From: Dirofilaria immitis
Lineage: Eukaryota > Nematoda > Chromadorea > Rhabditida > Onchocercidae
DNA: 64,000 nucleotides
Assembly: GCA_024305405.1 (NCBI GenBank)
Contig: JAKNDB010000110.1
Span: forward strand, 806,001 to 870,000
Reading direction: 5' to 3'
In this document: positions 43,301 to 55,800 of the stretch, in pieces
Layout: each line of letters opens with the position of its first letter
Position numbering within the stretch: position 1 is the first letter of the stretch
Notes under the pieces: generated by a model
Told to the model about the DNA's origin: nothing
The model's database searches: none
The model's input: the letters and a program-made list of their open reading frames with translations, nothing else
Translations under genes and position numbers: made by a program

Positions 43301-44138
43301 TTAGCTAATTTCAATTATTACTAGGAATTTAAATTAAGAAAAAAACTTCACCGCCTAGATGCTATGCATCGAGTAATTCAAAACGGCCATTAGAGTGATT
43401 TTAATCGGAGAGTTATTACAAAACTCCTTTGATTTAAATCATTCGAAAGTCTTCGGCATCCAAAGAAGCAACTCTAGAATGATTCTAAACGACAGCAATA
43501 AAGCAGTTCGATATTAATGTTATATCCAGGAAACAGGCTTCCAATGATTGTCAAGAATCAAGAAATAATAAAGAGGAAGTGAGAAATATTGTTAATTTTG
43601 TTTTCAATAATATGACAGAGAAAAGTATGCAAAGAAAAAAAAGGATAAGAGAGATTGACGAGATTCTCATAACAGCTCATAAATATCCTGGCGGATTCTT
43701 CGATCGAAATGTTTATATGTGATAGGTTCGTGTCCCAACTTGCGAAGGTTTTGGTTATTACACGGCGACGTAGCAAAATCGTAAATATACGCTAATTATC
43801 GATATGTTTGTGGTGATTTTTCGTTACTGGAATGTTGCTGATTGTTTTGCGGATATGTGACACAGCAAAAGGTGATGGACGGAATACGTTGAAGTGCATT
43901 AAAATTTCAAGATTTTCCGGAAAATATTGTTGCACTTTAACCGAAAATTTCTAGTGTGATGTAGGATATGAGACATAGTAAAAGGATAGATCAGTTTTTG
44001 TATCTACGAACGAGGTTGTTGAATGGCACCAAAAATGCAGTAATGTCATCACCAGAAGATAAGCTGCAGTGAGCGACTGGTTGGTTACGTTAATCGTGAA
44101 TCAATTGTTAAGCAATAAAAATAGCGATACTTTTTTGA
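40346..44138. other. Intergenic, about 3.8 kb
   Basis: No coding sequence recognised. 40350-40500 is less AT-rich, rich in ttgct/tgctg words next to the mitochondrial insertion. The rest is AT-rich with short chance ORFs. Confidence 0.4.
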
Positions 44139-44239
44139 TTAAGCTTCAGATGGATACTTTCTAAATTGATCGGTAATGTTCAGGACACTTACATAACGTT
44201 CTTTTACATTCCAATGGAAATGATAGATATTTACGTACC

Positions 44240-44306
44240 TTTTTAGTGCATTATCGATTTCTCTAAGGTTATTAATGTTTTCAGCTAATGTTTGCATCAT
44301 AGCTGA
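44240..44306 (-). CDS. Possible exon of an unrecognised minus-strand gene
   Basis: Reads MMQTLAENINNLREIDNAL, an amphipathic, coiled-coil-like segment, followed by a good donor (gtacgt) at 44240. The open frame extends to 44390 and 44139, but those flanks look like intron. It lies about 0.3 kb upstream of ST7 in divergent orientation. No family is recognised, and no other exon was joined. Confidence 0.25.
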
Positions 44307-44593
44307 GGCATTATGAAATTCCAGAACATATAAATAAATAAACTTTGTTACAAATAAATAGACCTTGTTATTTATGGAAAATCTAAACAATATAGCATTA
44401 ACGCTCGATACGTAAAACTAGAAAAAGTATACGTATTTTTCCATGGTTTCTTTTTTAATGGTATGCTTGATTTTTTTTTCAAAAAATTGTTCTTGTCGTT
44501 GCATGCTTACTGATTCGATTCTCACTACTGCGTTTGTAATTCAAAAATGTATTCCATAAAACAAGAGACCATAAATTCGTTAAAGGTGTTGCT

Positions 44594-47500
44594 ATGATAA
44601 CCCGATTACGGTCATGGGTGACGTGGTCATGGACTTACCTGTGGGCATTATGGTTCTTGTTGGTCATCGCACTGGTATACATCCTACGTGGCCCACTTCA
44701 TATTACAGAATCCCTCGAAAGTGGTATCTAATTCTTTTAATGGTATATTATTTTTTCTGTCGGTGATTTCCTTAATTTTTCTGCTCATTCCATGTATTGC
44801 AGCCTCCATCTATTTCAATAACTTAACGCCCAAGTTTTACGTTGCGTTGACGGGAACATCGAGCTTGGTGTCCGGCATCATATTGATCTTCGAGTGGTGG
44901 TATTTTAAGAAGTAAGTATATTGAAGACAGAAATTATTAGAAATAGGTAAATAAATGCATCAAGAATTGAACAATAATTGAAAATCAAGTAATTAAGCGC
45001 TTTAAGATAAGCGAAATGGAGTGGACAAGTTATTTTGAAAATTATAAGACAGTTTGAAGTAATAAGAATCCCAAAAGATATAAATGATTACTGACAACTG
45101 TTAAGAAAAGTACATTTTATTTTGTATTATAGATTTGGAAAATCAGATAATTTCTGCATTAATTTACAGCAATTCCGTTGATAATGGAACGGGTAGTGAA
45201 GATGGCAGTGACAACGAGGATGGTATTGAATCAGTCAGTCGAAATATACCAGGTTGAAAGTTTTATTGACTTGATAAACTTTATGTTGTTGTAGTTAATG
45301 TTGTAATATTTTTTGCTCTCTTTTTCAATTTCCTTATTATCCACAATAATTTTAGAGTGCAAAGTTTGGCGAAATCCAACTGCCTTATTTCGTGGCGCTG
45401 AATATCAAAGGTTTACGAAAATGACAGGGAAGGAACCACTTACATACTACGATATGAATTTATCAGCTCAGGATCACCAAAATTTTTTCACTTGTGAAGG
45501 AGATGCCGGAAGACAAGATTATGAAAGTGCGTTTCTGCCAGAAACTATTACACCCCTCAAAAATAAATGAATAATATAAAGATGTAGGTCGTTGAGGATG
45601 ATGTAATATCCGCTACAGTTCTATCACGTTTAGTGAATTTGTGCATACGATGGTATATATTTCTTGTTGCACAAATTGCGAATACAGAGTTTTTCCTTTA
45701 AGAGGAATATTTGTGATGAGAATTTTAGTAATGCAAGTAGCATGGCGAGAGCGTGATAGTTATTCGCGGATTAATGCAGCTTATAAGGCGTTGGAAATCA
45801 ATCCTGAATGTGCTCCAGCGTTGATATTATTGGCAGAAGAGCAATGTCAAACGATTGCTGATGTAGAACAAACTCTGAAGTAAGGCAAAAGATGTTTTGA
45901 AATTTCGGAATTTTTTTGCGATATTTTTCTATTCATGGCGAGAATTTTGCCGTGTTTCTTAAATTTTTAGAATGCTGACCATATCACACATTCAAAGGTT
46001 TGAACGCGACTTGTGACTTTTGCTACATCCACTACTGGTAGTTGCACAATTACGCATCAGTTCTGTTGAAATAATCGTATGACGCTGTTTCACACGACAA
46101 CGACTGACAGCATGCCTGAATCGCGTCTCATGTCACGTTTTGATAAGTGATAGTGTTACCTCAGGTGGTTGTCATATCGCTTATACAATGGCGTAACGTG
46201 GTAATTTTGACTAAATTATATGCGTTGTACTATTATTGCATCATTTCCAGGCGAGCGTTAAAAGTGACAGAAGTAAACTATCGAAAGTCGCAGTCACAAG
46301 TACATTATGATTTAGCATCGGATCCAGTACACCGTAAGTTGATTGGCAATTAATTTTTTCGTTTTTATTATAATTTTTTCTTAACATGTAGTATCCATAT
46401 TTGTTAATAATAGCGGAGAAAATTAAGTTTTACGAGAATTATGGCGCTTCCTGCAACAAGAATATTTCTAGGGCGTGACGTCAATTTGCTTGTTTTCGTA
46501 CGCCGACGATTAGCAATGTGTGCCCGACGGCAAGGACGTTTGCGAGAAGCAGTCAAAATGATGCGAGATGTAAGTCTGTAGTGCCTTAGCATATTTGCAG
46601 TTGTTTTAGCCCATATTTTTATCCTTGCTACTCCTCTTGCAAAGAAAATCATAGATATGTGTGCAGGCTAAAAATTAGAGTTTAGACTTGTTGCCCACCG
46701 CAGTTTCTGGTTTCGGGAAGATGAACGATAACTCGAAATTCGCGTACAAAAGATGTTTGATTTGGAATGCTGTATTTGCTATGTGTTATTTCAACGAATT
46801 ATTATAGTTGATCAAGGAATTTCCGATGCTTAACGTAATGAACATTCATGAAAATCTGATTGAAGTGCTGTTGGAACAACAAGCTTACGCTGATACGCAG
46901 GCTGTTCTAGCTCGATACGATGGTTACTGTTTTGTTTTTTGTTTTCTTTTTTTTCCTTTTTATTCCTAGGATTAGTTTTGGATGATAGATTACCTGAGAT
47001 TTCCACAAGAATTACTGGTTAGCTTATTGTTAATATTATTTATTAGTATTTTGTCTCCACTATTTGTCCGATATTTTGGCACCCATTGTTAGATGTCACC
47101 CATTTTTAGATATCAGCTTACCGAAATCTGCCACAATATGTTTCACATCGGCCTTATTAAAAGTGAGAACTGTCGCTGATAAGTAAGTCTCATCTCTCAT
47201 TTGATTTCCTTTGCTTTTCCGAGATTCCTTTTTGATAACGTCAGGCTTTTTTGCTGCTATGGTGACATCTGCAACTATTTCACAACTCCGAGATTGAATC
47301 TAGCAGCAACGATTTAATTTTATCTATCACCATATATAGAAATATAGCAGTTTCGTATCAGATAGTGATCGATTTTGATAATAATTTTTTTCAAGTGGTC
47401 AAACTTTTGGTTTATTTATGAGAAGCGACTCATTTGGTTGTGGTATTCTTATCTGTCATTTAGGTTCACGCCAGACTTCGTGTTGCGACGTGGATTAAGT

Positions 47501-48625
47501 ACTGCAGAATTGAATGCTGTTGATGCAATACATCGAGCTGTTGAATTTAATCCTCATGTTGCGAAGTATCTCTTAGAACTGAAGCCATTAATATTACCAC
47601 CAGAACATTTGTTGAAACGCGGAGATTCAGAAGCAATTGCCTATTCGTTTTGGCATTTGCAGCATTGGAAACGAATCGATGGTGCTCTTTCATTGCTGCA
47701 ATGCACTTGGGAAGGAAGTATATTTTGTTTTTATCTTTTATTTGATGAGGTGTTATGATTAATGCAAGTTACAAAATGAAAATGGAATACAAAGGAATGA
47801 AAGCATCCATATATATCCGTCTCTTTTAGCATTTCGACTGATACCTAATCCTCTCGAAAAAGGACATCTTTTTATCCTTATCCATCGTGTACTGAATCTG
47901 CTGATAGGGAACTTTTGCCTTGTAAGTCCATTTTATTAATTGTTAATCGCTGTTTCATATTTTCATAATTCCATTCTTCTAGATTAAATTTATTACGACA
48001 TAACGTTGATTTCGTAAGATGAAGAAAAAAATTAGTTAATTTATATACTAAGGATATCATGCCTTTTAGCATGGCACGAGGTATCAGTGTATCCCAAACG
48101 TGATTTGCCGTTTTTCACTGTACTTACAGCTTTGCTTTTCTTCATCACTATTGTTTTGGCTATTGCCACCCATCAATATCCAAAGGTGACCATTCGTCGT
48201 TTTATTTTATTAATATTTGCAAAACAATTTGAACCTAAAAAATATAGGTGGTTGTCAATATCAAATGTAGGCATTTGTGAGATTCATTGTTGATTGTTAC
48301 TGTACTGCAGCATGTGCCATTTTCAGTAACTTAACACTTTTTGATAGGATACTTTTTGAATGATTCTCAATTCTGTCAATGACATGAATAAGTTTCGATT
48401 TTATCTAAGGTCTTCTAATTTTATATTCTCGTAGCGCTTCTTCCGAATGTAGTATGATCAACATCTACTGACCTTTTATTGCAGGAATTCATACAACCTT
48501 TGACTTCGATTGCAAATTTTTTCTTCAGTTTTATTGGCAATATTTATAGCCTTGTACCGGACAATGTTATTAATCTTCTCGCGTCGAAACCGGTCGTTCC
48601 ACCTTCCAGTGATTCTATCAGCTAA
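44594..48625 (+). CDS. ST7: Suppressor of tumorigenicity 7 (ST7) homologue
   Basis: A conserved multi-pass membrane protein of animals whose biochemical role is not settled. Thirteen exons: 44594-44723, 44803-44911, 45170-45252, 45356-45526, 45729-45879, 46251-46333, 46472-46569, 46808-46922, 47110-47182, 47464-47717, 47830-47921, 48070-48185, 48485-48625. It gives about 538 residues, close to vertebrate ST7. Order: N-terminal membrane segments ([40 protein letters not shown]), an acidic linker, the diagnostic [19 protein letters not shown], then helical, TPR-like repeats ([39 protein letters not shown]), and a C-terminal membrane segment ([17 protein letters not shown]). All phases close if one T is restored in the run 47869-47873 (KGHLF-YPYP). 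It is followed by MON2 on the same strand 1.2 kb on. Confidence 0.97.
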
Positions 48626-49829
48626 ATTTTTCGATACATTCGTAATTCATTTGAGAGAAAATAGATCGATATGATCAAGATAAGAAGTGCTCTGCTGAGA
48701 TTTTATATCTTTTTATAAAACAATTGCGTTATAGAGGGAGTTTCTGGTAGTCCCATGATATTTTAGTTAACAGGTTATTTAAAATTTCAACCGATTTTAA
48801 TATGAATATTTTTTAAAATGATTTGCTGGTTATTATCGTGGCTTAAAAGTTTTCTGCTCATTAAAAGTTGGATAATTATTATCTATTATAATATTTATTT
48901 ATAAATTGCTTTTAACAATTTAGTAACATTGTAATACGGTTATTATATCGTCGTCTTTATTTATTTGAGATCTCATGCATCTTATCATGGAATACTCATT
49001 TTTCAAATGGTTCAGTTATAATCTTGTTATTACTTCATTATCTTTATCAAAATGCACTTGAATACGATAAATAATACATAGTCCAGCTTTGATTTCATTT
49101 GCTCGCTCTTTCATTTGGTATAGTCCTCCTTCTTTTATTTCTATTATTCGTTTTTTTTTTTGTAATGATTCTAAGTTCTATATACTGAACAGTTTTTTGA
49201 AGTGATCGCTGAAATGATGCGATTAGCATTACTCTCTTTCCTCTATATATCTGTGTATTGTTATTGTTATTGTGATGTTGCATTTATATCAAGTTCTTTA
49301 AAATTTCTGTTGAAGTCTTTTAAATTTATTTATATGGTTGAATTTTTTATTGGTTTTTCTGTTATAAATTATCAGCCCATGTTCCAGTGGTGCACACAAT
49401 TTTCGTATCAAGCAACAGCGAATAAAATGGTTTATTTTTCAAAAAAGTGGATGTATTCGGTTGGAACCACAACTGTTACCACTATTTAAATCTGATATTA
49501 GATTTGTTTCCATATGTTTTGAACTCAGAATAAATCTTCCAACTCTTAGCGGACAGTCATAATTGTTCGTCGTTCGACTATGGCGTTCCATCCTTTCCAA
49601 ATTTCTCCTAACTCTTCCGCAAAGTTCCATTCGTAACATCCGTAATTTCTGGATTGTCTGTCATGAGTTACGTGAAGTTGCTAGAAGATTGCGTACCGTT
49701 CCCAGTGCTCACCCGGTTTTATTGTAAATTGTAGAATTGGTTCGTAGTTTTGATTCATTGAAAAGTGATTATGTATGCGGAGAAGAGCAACACGTGTTGA
49801 TAAATATTACTTCTTTATTTAAGGTTTTA
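48626..49829. other. Intergenic between ST7 and MON2
   Basis: 1.2 kb, AT-rich, no gene recognised. Holds the ST7 3' UTR and the 5' region of MON2. The gap is longer than typical C. elegans operon spacing, and no outron or spliced-leader signal can be proven from sequence. Confidence 0.45.
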
Positions 49830-52800
49830 ATGTCAAGCGGTGCATCACTTGGTATAGCTGTTGAAGCAAAAGATTGGTCGAAAATTTGCTATCAGATTTG
49901 CGAACACTGTCAACAGAATCTAGGAAAAAGCATTCACAAGTTAAAGAGGTAGCTTCATTGCTGCATATTGTTATATTTGCTACATTCCTTTTGCTAATGT
50001 TAATTGTTTTATCACTGGCATTATTTCGAACTCGAATGTTATGAAAATAATTTAAAATATCCAAATATGTTCAAATTCTGAATTTCGGAACTACCCAAGC
50101 ATTCCACAAATCGTGGGGTTCCAAATATTAAATTAGCATGTGCCAAATTTTCGTCTTTTTCATTGTTGCTATCTCTGGATTTTCCAGGCAGCAGAATCAG
50201 GTCTCGTGAAGATAAAAATATTAGTGCAGCATCCAATGAACAAAATTTGCTAGCAAATATACGTTGTGCTAGTGCCGAATTGTTGCAACCGCTTATTTTG
50301 GGTTGTTCAAGTAGAAATGCTCGCCTTGTTCAGGTGTCCTTGCAAGCTATCCAAAAGATGGTACAGCATCGAGTTATTGAATCTGTATGTTCTCTTTTCA
50401 TGTGTCTTTTTTCCTAGTTCTTTATTAAGTTAAAGATTGTTTTGTTGTAACAAATCATTGTTTCGTTCAAATTCAACTGTTGAATACGTATCAAGCATTT
50501 CATACCATGCGGTTACAAACAAATATTATTTTTATAAGACGCTAAGACTTTTAGGACGCTAATCCAATTCACTGCTGAAAATTTGCAAAAAATAGAAAAT
50601 GAAATTTAAATTATATTACTTATTGTAAGATTGCCATTAAAATTTAAAAAGATTTGCGGAAAACAAACTTAGTGGATGTTTACTTCAGGCTTCTGCTCAC
50701 ATTATTGTTAATGAACTTTGGCATTTGATGGAAGCAGAATGCGAAGAATTACGAGTTTTGCAGACATTAACTCCTCTCGTCAGCACTGAATTACTGGTCA
50801 CTGGACAATGGCTTGCAAAGGTGGCATTCATTTGTTGCTGTTCAAATGTAATGTTATCTAAAATTTCAATGAAAATTATTTCTCGTTACGTTATTTATCT
50901 TTTTATTTCAGTGTTTAGTGATGTGTTTTCGCTTAAATTTTGCAAAAGATCCGATTGTAATAAATACAGCATCAGCAACTGTACGACAAATGGTGAACTG
51001 TGTTTATGAACGAGTTATTCAGGTAAACACGTTTCACGACCTGCTTTTATTCGCTTACTTCTGTTTTTTCCTCATACTATATAATCAGCCAGTGCACAAT
51101 TATGATATATTCCATGCTGATAAGTTACTTATATTGTTGGTCTCCACATAGTTTTAGATAGTTTACCTACATTAGTGTTATCAGTTAGAATATTTCTACC
51201 GAATAATTTCGGAAAATGAAAATTTTGGATTATTTGCTGTCCTATTTTCAATCAGTGATGGAAGTGATTTTTTCAAGGAAGATGGTTTGAAAGGTTGTGA
51301 AATGCCAATCGTTCATCAGACTGTACGTCTGAATGCGAAAGCCCCACCACCGACATTAAGGCAATGTGCTTCGGATGGTTACATGTTGTTTAATGTAAGT
51401 CCAGTTTCTTTCCATATCTTATTCAGAAAAGATTGGTGATAATAAAATGAATACATAATTGTCAAGTCCGAAATGTCGTTTTTTCTTTTTTATTTCTTTT
51501 TCAACCTTTTTATCTCTGCTGTTTTTTTCTCATATTATTCTCACTTTTTATCTTTTGTTTGTATTTGTAGATTATAATATATTTCTTTCATTTGCTGGAA
51601 TTACATTAGTAATGCTAACTGTAACCATTTTAAAATGCTAGTTATCTTTGATTTCTGAAACTATTTTCGTTTTGATCTATTTTCATCCGTGAAAGCAATT
51701 TATATGTTTATTTCAGGACCTTTGTTTGCTTATCAACTCAGACGCTCCACTTTGGTTGATTGGTATTCAGGAAATGACGCGTACACTGGGTTTAGAATTG
51801 TTAGAATCTGTGCTTTCTTCCTATCCATCTGTATTTATTAAGGTTCTTCAGATCTTATATTGAATGGCATAGAGAATTGAAGGACGTTTTTTAATACACT
51901 TTACATATTTTACGTTTTAATAAATGAAACAAATTTTATTCTTATTTACGTAGTTCCTTGATATTTTTCTATCTTTTCAATAACTGTATTTTTTTTCAGC
52001 ATTCCGAATTTGCTCAGTTACTGAAAGATCAAGTATGCCCTCTGATTATCAAACTCTTCGCTCCTAATCATAAACAGATGCAGGTTTGTTCACTTCGTTT
52101 TTATCACTAGTTTTCTATAATCTTCTGTTGTCATATTTGTTTTGATGATATCAGTTTTCACCGATCCGATTTTTGTTCCTAACAAGTTGACGTTTTATTT
52201 AAGATATTGCTCAAATTTACCCCAAACAAGCATAACAAATATTTGAATTTATTCAATTTAGATCACATCTCAACATCCTTGTTCACCAAGTACACATGCC
52301 TCATTAGATTCCATTTCATCACAAATGCCTTATTCACCCGAACGTGTATATTTCCCAATTTCGATGCGACTTTTACGTGTTATTGTTATTTTGATAACAC
52401 TTTATTACAACTTATTGGTTCGTTTATCATGTTTTTATGTTGATTGTCTAGAAATCAAAATTTGCCAGCTTCTAATGCACATTTGCATATTACCATCGAA
52501 AATTGGAGCAGAAGAAGCTTTATTAAGATTACATATTAGTTTATGTATTTTATTTGTATATTAGATTGATTTGATAATTTCAGGTGACGGAATGCGAAAT
52601 CTTCTTGGCATTGCTTGTAAAATTTCTGGAATCCGATAAGCTTGGATGGCAACGTGCTATTGCTCTCGAAGTTTTGCACAAAACTGTTGCTATACCAGAA
52701 CTTTTGATGTACATTTAAATCTCATAAATTATTTTATTAGTTCATCAGGACTGTTATCGGTAGTTTTATTAATCCACCTTCCTTTTTAATTTCCATATTT

Positions 52801-55800
52801 TATCAGTGTTTATTGATTATTAGTTCTCATTTGCTGTTAATGGATGTGATTTAGTTGGTTTTGTGAAAACTATGACGCAAGACCAGGTGCTACAAAAGCG
52901 ATCAATTCAATTATATCTGGTTTAGCAGCGTACGTAGAGCTCTCATTTTTGCGTCCAAATATGTCAGAAATTAGTAAGAGTTTTTACGAGCTCAGTAATA
53001 TTAGATTTGTCTATAACTATAGCAACACTGTAGAATATCCTTTATATAGATTAGCAATCCATATATTTGATCTATTTCAGTCTGTAAAAACGTTAAAGGT
53101 TAATATCTCACCGATGCTGTGATCCTGGGCAAGAAATCAAGTGGTGTAATTTTCTGAAATTTCCATTCGAAAACAGTTAATGATGTACCTTATAGATGCA
53201 ATTTATTTGGCGTAATATTTTGCTGAGTTGTATTGTAAATTGAGAAGTTTGTTCAAAAAATTTTATTTTAGTAGCTAAGGATGAGGAACAATTTGAAGCA
53301 AACAGTCAGTCAGGCTCACAACCAGGCTTTCAGTATTGTGGTGTGTATATTCCATTGTGTCAGAATGTTACCCCAAGAAGTCCTTATTGTAATTTTTTAC
53401 GGTTACCTTTTTACTATTTTGCTACATGCAACCAGAATAAAATGGACTGAAGAGAATAAATTGGTGATTGATATCTTAAGTCGCTTTCAGATGGTTGTAT
53501 TAACGAGAGAACTTGGCTTTATCATCGAAAACATTTGCATTAAATCACAGAATCTTAGAATTTACTGTTTATATATCGCTTTAAATTGACTTCACGAATA
53601 TTAAAAGCTATTTGATATATGAATTAAATTTTTCTAAACTTTGTTGTTTTCAGATTAGATTCCCTAGAAAAACACGAAGCACCGAATTTACCTAACGGCT
53701 ATTCATTGTCTTTAACTTATTATTGTATAAGCAACTGTTGCCAATCAGTTTTCGAAGCTATTGAGTCTTTGCGCCCACGAAAAGAAAAAAAAAGGTTGCA
53801 ATGAATTATAAAAAATCGATCCAACTAATTGTATGTGTGGAATTCGTTAATTTGATTGATAAAGCTGTCTTTAATTCAGGAAAGAAATTACTGGTAATCT
53901 CATTATTTTCAGATGTAGCACGAGAGCTCTATCAATCAGCTTATACAAGCCTTTTGACTGCAGTTTCCCTTTTTTGGATGCAAGGTGAGAATAATATTAA
54001 GCGTTTAAATCATATGATAAACTGTGTCATGTATCTGTAAATTTTAATATTTTTAGTTATGACATTTTTAACACAATTTGAGAATTTCTTTATAGAATTG
54101 TTCTTATTTTTTCCATTTTTCGGTGTTTGCAGGTCTTTTTTACTGCATTTTATTTTAGCGTGGACGAATCTGTAACAGAACAACTCTTGAAATGCTTCGT
54201 CACGATGATACTTTTATCTTGCCGTTTGGGTCATATAGCTGGTCGTGATGCCGCGTATTTTGCACTGTGTAAAGCAGCTTTACCACCAAAATATTTAGTG
54301 CGAATAGCAAGTGTTTCTGGAGACTTAAATGTCATATCAGGATCTATAGTTTCAGCCAATTCTCAATTGGACAAGGATATTTTAACTGGTATGTTGCCAA
54401 AATTTTTTCTAATTGCTAATAATTGTCAAAGTTGCCTGAACATTCATGTAGATTGTCTGACCATTCGCGTCCTTTTAAAGTATTGCTGCATGGGATCAAG
54501 TGCTAGGTAGTTGCTGAATACTCATCATGCTTGTCATTTAGTCCCACACATAAATTTATGTGTTGTTTTCAAAAATTCTGTATATCTTCCTACATATTGT
54601 TTTGTTTAGTAACTTCTTTCGTTATGATCATTGAAACATTGCAAATTTCCTTGTTTTAAGGTTCTAAAATGGAAAAGTTTGAAAATGAATCAGTGTCGAG
54701 TCAGCCATGTCAAATTATAGCTGTTAGTACTATTTGTCCAACTCCTTCACTTCCTTTAAACTTTTACAGTGGAACTGTCATGGTATGTCTCTTTCGTTCA
54801 TTGGATTGACTTCAATAGTTTTCCTGGAAGATTTTTCATAATATGAATTTTAATTTTAAATTTATTCGTGAAATTCCAAATCTATCTAAGTTCTTTATTC
54901 TTCAGTTAACTGCCAAAAATGTGCAAGTGGCACGTGTACTAATAAGTTCTGCTGAAGCTAATGGTCAAGATTTGGGTGATTGCTGGAATCTTGTGCTAAC
55001 TTCAGTGCAACATTTGGTATGGATCTTGGGGATGACTCCAAGTATGCAAGGTGGATTTCGGTCTGATGGTATGTGATGTAATTATGAATTTCAGCAGTAA
55101 TTTCTTCAGTCTTAGATCAAAAGCGGAATTGGTTGTGCGTGTGGAAGATTGAAAAGGGTGATTTTAAATTCTTAGTGGTTCTGAGCAGTTTGTTCAAGCC
55201 TTATTCAGGAGCAGAATGCTTTGAAAATATGAATATTCTATATTCTTTGCATATTTATGTAATTGTAGGTGAAACTACTGATGGGACTTCATTAGTAACT
55301 GGTTCGCACTCTAACACCAATGTTTTGACAACAGCTGCGATGGCTGATGTTCCAGTTGTAGTATGTTTGTTTAATCATTTTCATAAAATTCGCATTTAGA
55401 GAAGTATTATTCATTTCAATACATATTCATGAATAGAGTACGAAAATTTCGTAAAATTTCTCACATTTGAGGCAGCAATGTTAAATAAATTGTTTGATTC
55501 GACAGCGGGACTTGACGATGTTGCATTGCACCATGTGATCGCTGCGTTATGCAAACTTTCTTCTGAAGCAATGACTGTAAGCAGATTTTGAATTTTTCCC
55601 TAGTCCAAGTTTTTTTCTTAATTCAATATTTATGAATGTAATGAAAGAGATTTTAGGTGTCACAAAACAGTTCTCGTGAGCCCTCTTTTTTCCTGTTGCG
55701 AAGCTACTACAGACAGGGATGGCAAACCTTGCACGTTTGGAAGTTTTTTGGAGACCTGTAACAGCTCATCTTATTGAAGTAACATGTCACTTGATAGCTT

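Noticed and set aside
46404..46652. 82-codon minus-strand Arg-rich ORF
   Set aside because: It is the antisense shadow of ST7 exon 46472-46569.
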